64,000 nucleotides of DNA from Asterias amurensis (taxonomy: Eukaryota; Echinodermata; Asteroidea; Forcipulatida; Asteriidae): contig NC_092661.1 of NCBI RefSeq assembly GCF_032118995.1, positions 18,549,185 to 18,613,184 on the forward strand, written 5' to 3'. The notes under the pieces were generated by a model. The model saw nothing but the letters and a program-made list of their open reading frames with translations, was not told the origin of the DNA and did not search any database. Shown here piece after piece: positions 58,194 through 64,000 of the stretch (the stretch's first letter is position 1; each line of letters begins with the position of its first letter). Position numbers and translations under genes: made by a program.

Positions 58194-60337
58194 CTATGGC
58201 ATTTTCTGGTACTGTACAAGATAGGCCACAATTCTTGAATCCCCTCGGTAGCTCACAAAAACCTTTCCCCTCGTGGCACCCGATCCTGTAGTCGCAACCC
58301 CAACGGGACCGCCGTTGTGATGTGAGAATACACCCTTCCCATGCGCCTTGATGATCTGCCCTCCTGTCACCGGTCCGTCTTCTCTGCCGAAAACCAACAC
58401 CGATTTGCCGTGGGAATCAAAGATCTGGACCCGTTGGTTTCCCGTGTCAGCTACTAGCACGAACCCACGGTCGTCAATGGTTAACCCTCTGGGGTGGTTG
58501 AGCTGTCCTTGTCCACTACCTTTAGACCCAATGGCTTTGATATATTTACCAGACAGAGAGAATACCTAGGAGTAAAGCAAATTTTACATTTGAATTATTT
58601 CAGTACGAAAAAACTAAATCTATTGCCCAAGGCTAATTAAAAACGACCCCATTAAAAAGGAAAAATTAAAAAAGTTTAAAATAAAGTATAGTTCATTTTA
58701 AAATGTTTATGAAAACTGCAGCACCTTTCATATACGTCAAACAAATTTATAACACTATTTTTTTTGTGATGGGTTAATAATGGTTGTACCTGTATACGAT
58801 TGTTATTGGTGTCCGTCACCCACAGTCGGTTTTCGGGGCTAATGGCCAAAGAGTGCGGGTGGAGGAACTGCCCAGGCCCCCTTCCTCGCTCCCCAATCTG
58901 CCCGACGAGTGTGCCGTCGGTACGGTACATGACCACTGAATGGGTCTCATCACAACAGATGTACAACGTGTCCGAATCAGAATCGAGGGCAATACCGATT
59001 GGTCGATGACCAGCACACGTGATGGTGTTAACATCTTCACCAGTGTCAATGTCAAGGACTACAACGCATGCACTGTCCTTGTCCGTGACGTAAAGATGAC
59101 GATGTGGCAAATCAACACACACTGCTTGAGGGTTGCCGAAATTAGAGAAGATCCCGTCGTGTGTGAGGAGCCGTCTTGGAGACAACCCCGAAGATGTACA
59201 TAGTCTGATGCAACCATTTACTGAGTCAGTGACAGCGACAAGGTTGTCTCGGACAACACCCAAACCAGCTGGACCACCGTCCGGTCGCTTCTTAACACCT
59301 TGAAACCAACTTTTCCCGAACACTTTCATCTTGTGTATATCCCCGTACTGCCGGATTTTCTTCGGACCTTGATCCATGCCAAAGAATTTAGGATTATACG
59401 ACGGAGGAACCACAGAACTTTTACGGCTGCAAATTGTAGAGTTACTGTCAGTAGAACTTCTCCTTGATCTTAACGGAGGCACGTAGCCGATGGGAGGGAG
59501 ATTCTGTGACCGTTCAAATTTTCTCATCAGATCGTCCTCCATATACGCCTGGACGGCAACATCGATTCCATAGAACGTCTTCGGCGGGCGATGGGCATCC
59601 GTTGCCTTGATGATCTTTAAGGGCATCCTTGCGGTCTGTTCACATACGCTATTCAACAGCTTGCTGGTCTGATGTGAAATTGCCGCACACTGTCCTCTCA
59701 TGTGACCCAACTCTTCTCTATCAGGGTGATTTTCAAAGTCTTGTAATCTGCTCTCCACAAACGAGCAGTACTCCCCTGCCCGGTTATACTCGCACATAGC
59801 CCGTGCTTGGATAGCTGCGGTTTCCTCCTTTAAAAACTCGTCCAGCTTCTGATGCAAGAGTCTTCTTCGCCTTCTCAAGAGAGTCACAGCACTCTCAATC
59901 TGTTTCCCGTTACTTATCCCAGCAATGTCCTCCCCTGAAGACTGCTGGACTCGGTCCCACAAATCAACACACTTGTTGAAATCATTCACGTTTGCCCTTA
60001 GCCGATGGAATTCTGCTTTGAGTGATATTAGTTCACCTGAGTTGTCGCCCGGTCTGGCTTCCTGTATCCCTAGTAACCACCGCTCTTCCAGCTCGAGTAG
60101 GGCGGCAATCTTAGTATCATCTGGGAAACTTTCGCCTGTGGTCGGTAACTGATGGCTAGATATACACTCTGGGCATACAATCTCACCACTGCTGCTGAGT
60201 CCTTCTAGACAAGCACAGCAGAATGTGTGATGACACGGGAGGATCTTAGGAGTATGGAACCGCTCCCGGCATATACCACATCTGATGATCCTGGTCAGGC
60301 CTTCTTCCATCACACGATGATATTCACCGGAACTCAT
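58194..60337 (-). CDS. RING-finger NHL-repeat protein (TRIM-like, no B-box)
   Basis: Exons 58790..60337 and 58194..58565 join in phase 0 to 639 aa. A C3HC4 RING uses C20, C23, C35, H37, C40, C43, C55 and C58, so the protein is probably an E3 ubiquitin ligase. A helical, probably coiled-coil region spans about 75-250. A Ser-rich linker follows (RRSSTDSNS). About six NHL repeats run from about residue 350 to the end (AVTDSVNGCIRL, LYVTDKDSACVVVLD, LWVTDTNNNRIQ, LVADTGNQRVQIFD and others), forming a beta-propeller for protein or RNA binding. No B-box or filamin domain is visible between RING and coil, unlike classical TRIM2/3/32/71; nematode NHL-1-type proteins share this layout. The ATG follows an acceptor-like tttag in the 5' UTR, so an upstream noncoding exon is likely. 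The start ATG at 60337 is the first in frame after GTG codons. Confidence 0.93.
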
Positions 60338-62192
60338 ATTCACTCTTATGGTCTAAAACAAGGAAACAAATAATCACACAAACAAAGCAGAAAAGTCAAT
60401 ACGGCACTGAATTTATAAAGTGGCATTGACTTTAACTTTTGGGTACAAGTTTTTTTCTTACGACAGTTGGTTTACCGATAATTCCTGAAATGAAGACAGC
60501 TTTTTCATATAAAATAAAGTAATTGGCTGGTCAACTTTTGATTGCAGAGCTAAGACCTAACACACACAAAATTGCCATGCTATTCTTGTTACTATTGTTT
60601 CGCCAATTTTTTATAATTTTTTTAAAATAATGTCTATACCTTCATTCCATTGTTCCGTTTTACCCCCTTGTTCTAGCCATGCAATCATTTCATTTCATTT
60701 CATTTTCATTTATTGATTTATTGAAAATGCAAGTACAGACAATAAGAACAGTAACAAAACAAAAACATGTACATACAATAAGTAGAGAGAAAAAAAAGAA
60801 AAAAAGTAGCACCCCTGATGGATTTTTAAAAAGTAAACTAAATATTACTATCGAGTTAATCTCCTGATGACCCATTATGGGTCACAGTGTAAAGCAAAGT
60901 CGTATCTCATCGTCAACAAATAAGATGATTTCATTGTCAAAAAAAGATTGTTTGTCAGAACGACAGCTTTCTATGCCACAGTTTTTAATCGATGTTAAAA
61001 ATGTGTTCCGCTAGTTAATATTGTATATTGTAGCCCATGGGCAAACGACGCTTTACAGATGGCGGGGTGTGACTATTGAAATCAGTATAATTGGGGCCGC
61101 AGGTTGACGTCCTCGAACTTTGTGTAAAAACCTGCTGCCAATTAGGCCTAAATTATAAAAGAAACGAGCTGATGCATTTAGAACAATGTATACTTATGGT
61201 TTAAAATATTATTTTATCTAGTTCCCGGAACTGCCGAAGGCGGTTTTAATGAATTGTTAATGAAAACTATCTGTAAAAGGTTGATTTGAATTATTCGGTC
61301 ATTGTTTAAATTTGGTTCAGAGAAAAGAAGATTTCCCGATACGTTTTTTTTTTTTTTTTTTTTTTTTGTGATAACGGGTCACGCTTTTTATATGGCAAAA
61401 AAACAAACAAGGAAAATTAATTATCCTACCTTAATATGCGTATCGTCACACACCGAAAGTTACAGGTGGCTCGTTCAAGATACTTTAACTAAATGATGAT
61501 ATTTTAATCGTGGAATCCAATAATAGCATTGTTAAAAATAAGCACCAGGCATCGTACCCATATCCATCTCAGCTCATTCCAAAACATAACATGATCAACT
61601 TAATTTGTAGTTGTATTATTATAGGTTCCTCATGGTATGCACGTATAGGCTCAACTACCTAACGTCAGGCATTGGAAGATAATTTATTCATAAAAACCGA
61701 TAACAATAGGGAAATAATATAGACGGAATTGTGCACATGTGTCTCTATTGTTCAGCGGTTCATGCTTACATATGCCAGCGAGGTCAGGTGTGTCTAATTT
61801 GTTTTTACATGCAATTTTATTTCAATCGATTCCTCCCGTGCGTGGGCAAGGATGATAATAACAAGTGACCACGAAATGTGTGAAAGAGTCTGATAAAACG
61901 ATTTAGTTATATATTTTGAGTCAGATTTTATAGGTTATAAGTCCTAATCAAAGATAATAATAGGCAAGAAGAGGAGAAAAAACAATGGTGATTGTATCAA
62001 TTGCAATGTTGTTATCGATCAGTTATTCAATTCGCATTGAACATTTTTGGGAACGTGAAGCATAACCCATATAGGCCTATATAAAACAGTTATGACAATT
62101 TAAACGCAAAAGCAAATATTATACGGTTTTCCTTTTGCAGGATTTTTCAAAATAAAAATGTGTTGATGGGAGACGATAGTAACTCTGCATGT
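60338..62192. other. Divergent intergenic region, RING-NHL to POLR2F
   Basis: It should hold the promoters of both genes. No TATA box or conserved block could be assigned. A poly(T) tract lies at 61344 and low-complexity sequence at 60680-60800. Confidence 0.4.
61344..61368 (+). repeat. Poly(T) tract
   Basis: An uninterrupted T run of about 24 bases between the RING-NHL and POLR2F genes. Confidence 0.8.
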
Positions 62193-62262
62193 TGGGGGGG
62201 GGGGGGGTGTTGGGGGGGGGGGGGCTTCCCCCTTCCTTACCCCCCCCCCCTCCACCCCGGGC
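62193..62262. repeat. Paired G-run and C-run tract
   Basis: Two G runs of 13-14 bases separated by tgtt are followed by C runs, about 250 bases before the POLR2F start codon. It could form a hairpin or quadruplex. Confidence 0.75.
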
Positions 62263-62504
62263 CCACGCTTCCACCCACATGGGCTGCCATACCCTCTCAA
62301 AACTAAGGGCCAACCGAAATATGCCTCAAGTTCTGCTTTAAAACAATTTTTTTTCAATGTCTGATATTCCAAATGAGGTTCACTGGCACTCGCATACGAA
62401 CACGTGCCGTGCAGAGACCCGTAAGAGCTTAAACAAGTCTATGCACACCGTCCTAGCTTTGTCAGCAGAGGGCAGTCATCAACTTTACATTAAACTCGTG
62501 CAAA

Positions 62505-63633
62505 ATGGCAGACGAAGAAGATGTCGACAAGTAAGTATTGCAATTTACATAAATTTTCATGTGTTTTTAGTTGAAGAATCGGAGTGATAAACTTGGAATT
62601 GTTTTGTTTATTCGTGGGTGGGTGTTTTTTGAACAACTGTTGTGATTGATCAATACACTAACTAACTATGCTAACACCATCCACTAGCTAGAGTGACTAA
62701 ACTAACCCGCATGTGCCATGTGGGGCCAATGTCACACACACAACATGCTAAGTACCACCAGGGAGCACAGGGAGGTAGTCTATTTCTACCTCCATGATGC
62801 TACAAAACTATGGATAACTTTCCGTATGGCGCCACCACTTTTTCACTCATTTTTACAAAAAGGGATATCTCATTGAGGTAAATTAGATACTATATTATAT
62901 CATATTGAATGAAAAAGTGGTGGCGCCATAAGGAAACTTTTCCAAAACTACTCCTAGAATTATGCGGTTTCATTCCGCTATTGTCTCCCGTAACCTCACG
63001 GAGGTTGACATCTCTCACGACAATAACGAGTCTGCTTTTTTTCTGGTTCTTTTAAAAGTTTTAATTTTGGCAACGCAAATCTCTTTTTTTTTTCTTCTTT
63101 TTTTTTTCTCGCCAAAATAAGCCTCTTTGTGTCCTTTGAACTCTCACTGACTCGGGGACGGGGGACGTCCAGAGAATTCACTCCGCAATCTCAATTTTTT
63201 TTAAATAAGTATAATTTATAAATTCTTACCATAATTCTACTCCGTTTATACCACTACACTACATATGTCGATTGCCCCGACGCGTCGCGAGGTACTTCAC
63301 GACACGTGACGACAGTGCGCAGATTTTTTTCTCCAGGACAAACGTTGAGAATTATCTGCACACGTTTGCCTGGAATGAAAAATACCTGATCTGTGCTTTA
63401 AGTTAAAAACATATGGACACGTGTCTGGGAACCAAGAAGAGTGTGTTCCCAGACTCGTGTCCATATGTTTTGTACACAAAGAGCCTAATTTCGGTTACTG
63501 TTTTAGAGCAGTTTTTATATATACTATTACTAATCAAAGAGATATGAATTCTACCTTCATGACATACAGTTTTGATGATGGATTTGACGATGATGTTGAT
63601 GATGAGCAGTTGGAAGACATGCAAGATGGAGAG
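62505..63633 (+). CDS. POLR2F: RNA polymerase subunit RPB6 (ABC23), first two coding exons
   Basis: Exon 1 62505..62530 (MADEEDVD plus two bases) and exon 2 63570..63633 join in phase to give 30 residues ending LEDMQDGE. The order MADEEDVDN, FDDGFDDDVDDEQLEDM matches the acidic N-terminus of RPB6 (FDDxFDDVEEDEGLDDLE in vertebrates). RPB6 is shared by RNA polymerases I, II and III and stabilises the clamp region. The conserved C-terminal domain must lie beyond 64000; no exon for it is visible in the last 370 bases. Intron 1 (1.04 kb) contains a foldback element at 62812. The sequence after exon 2 contains two histone-type stem-loops. It lies head-to-head with the RING-NHL gene, 2.2 kb away. 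Confidence 0.85.
62812..62944. mobile_element. MITE family G in POLR2F intron 1
   Basis: It is a foldback with arms tatggcgccaccactttttc and the inverse (gaaaaagtggtggcgccata). Confidence 0.7.
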
Positions 63634-63743
63634 GTAAATAAATCCAAGGTTCAGTTATTTATTATTTAAGAATAAACTATAATTAATAGTAAACTTACGG
63701 GTATAACCATATGTAATAATCCTCTTGTCTTTTAGGGAGTGTT

Positions 63744-63759
63744 GGCTCTGAAAAGAGCC
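63744..63759 (-). promoter_or_regulatory. Histone-type 3' stem-loop (minus strand)
   Basis: The minus strand reads GGCTCTTTTCAGAGCC, the canonical replication-dependent histone stem-loop with a perfect 6 bp stem. A purine-rich stretch (AAAAGACAAGAGG) begins about 10 bases downstream, like a histone downstream element. No histone coding sequence is visible on this strand in the remaining bases. Confidence 0.5.
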
Positions 63760-63835
63760 AGTTTAGTATCAATAATTCAAATAGTATACTCGTCTTCAGG
63801 AAACAGCATACTGTGCGAAATGTCGAAACCAAAAC

Positions 63836-63851
63836 GGCTCTTTTCAGAGCG
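63836..63851 (+). promoter_or_regulatory. Histone-type 3' stem-loop (plus strand)
   Basis: GGCTCTTTTCAGAGCG preceded by AAAAC closely matches the histone stem-loop consensus with the last stem pair mismatched. No histone frame precedes it and no purine-rich downstream element follows. Confidence 0.4.
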
Positions 63852-64000
63852 GCATTGGTTGTACTTGCAACTTTAATACTATTATTTATAGTGTATTCTC
63901 ATCCTTCTCACAATGCAAAGTTTCAAACATCACTTGTTTATTATTTAATCTATCATATTCACACAGATTATTGTATTTATTTTTATTTAATTGAAAAGAG

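Noticed and set aside
63735-63800. Third exon of POLR2F after the acceptor-like cttttag
   Set aside because: The frame does not resemble RPB6 and the segment is the histone-type stem-loop region.

Overview
This is a eukaryotic nuclear window with spliced genes, GT-AG introns, long AT-rich intergenic DNA and a dense load of short foldback transposons (MITEs) and tRNA-derived SINEs. Gene content and intron style fit a marine deuterostome invertebrate, most likely an echinoderm such as a sea star. That assignment rests on general resemblance and is not proven.

Layout. 1-5.2 kb holds repeats only. 5.3-22.3 kb is a head-to-tail array of three paralogous genes. Each encodes a 629-633 aa protein with two MYND zinc fingers followed by a DUF4470-like domain, and each has two coding exons and a likely noncoding first exon. 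23.4-30.05 kb (minus) is a pyridoxal kinase gene (PDXK). 32.5-37.1 kb (minus) is a PCNP orthologue. 38.4-50.4 kb (plus) is a 15-exon gene for an armadillo/HEAT-like protein of about 1,091 aa that I do not recognise; it is divergent from PCNP. 55.9-57.1 kb (plus) is a P-loop sulfotransferase-like gene with two possible C-termini. 58.2-60.3 kb (minus) is a RING-NHL (TRIM-like, no B-box) gene. 62.5 kb to beyond the window end (plus) is the start of an RPB6/POLR2F gene.

The genes do not form an operon or pathway. PDXK makes the cofactor PLP, POLR2F is a core subunit of the nuclear RNA polymerases, PCNP is a nuclear protein, and the RING-NHL protein is a likely E3 ligase. The feature specific to this locus is the young triplicated MYND-DUF4470 array. 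Its middle copy carries splice-site sequence of both neighbouring types, which points to recombination between copies. All exon joins quoted were checked by eye for reading phase; none has transcript support here. No retrovirus-like or Polinton-like element was recognised. One 5'-truncated LINE end was found.
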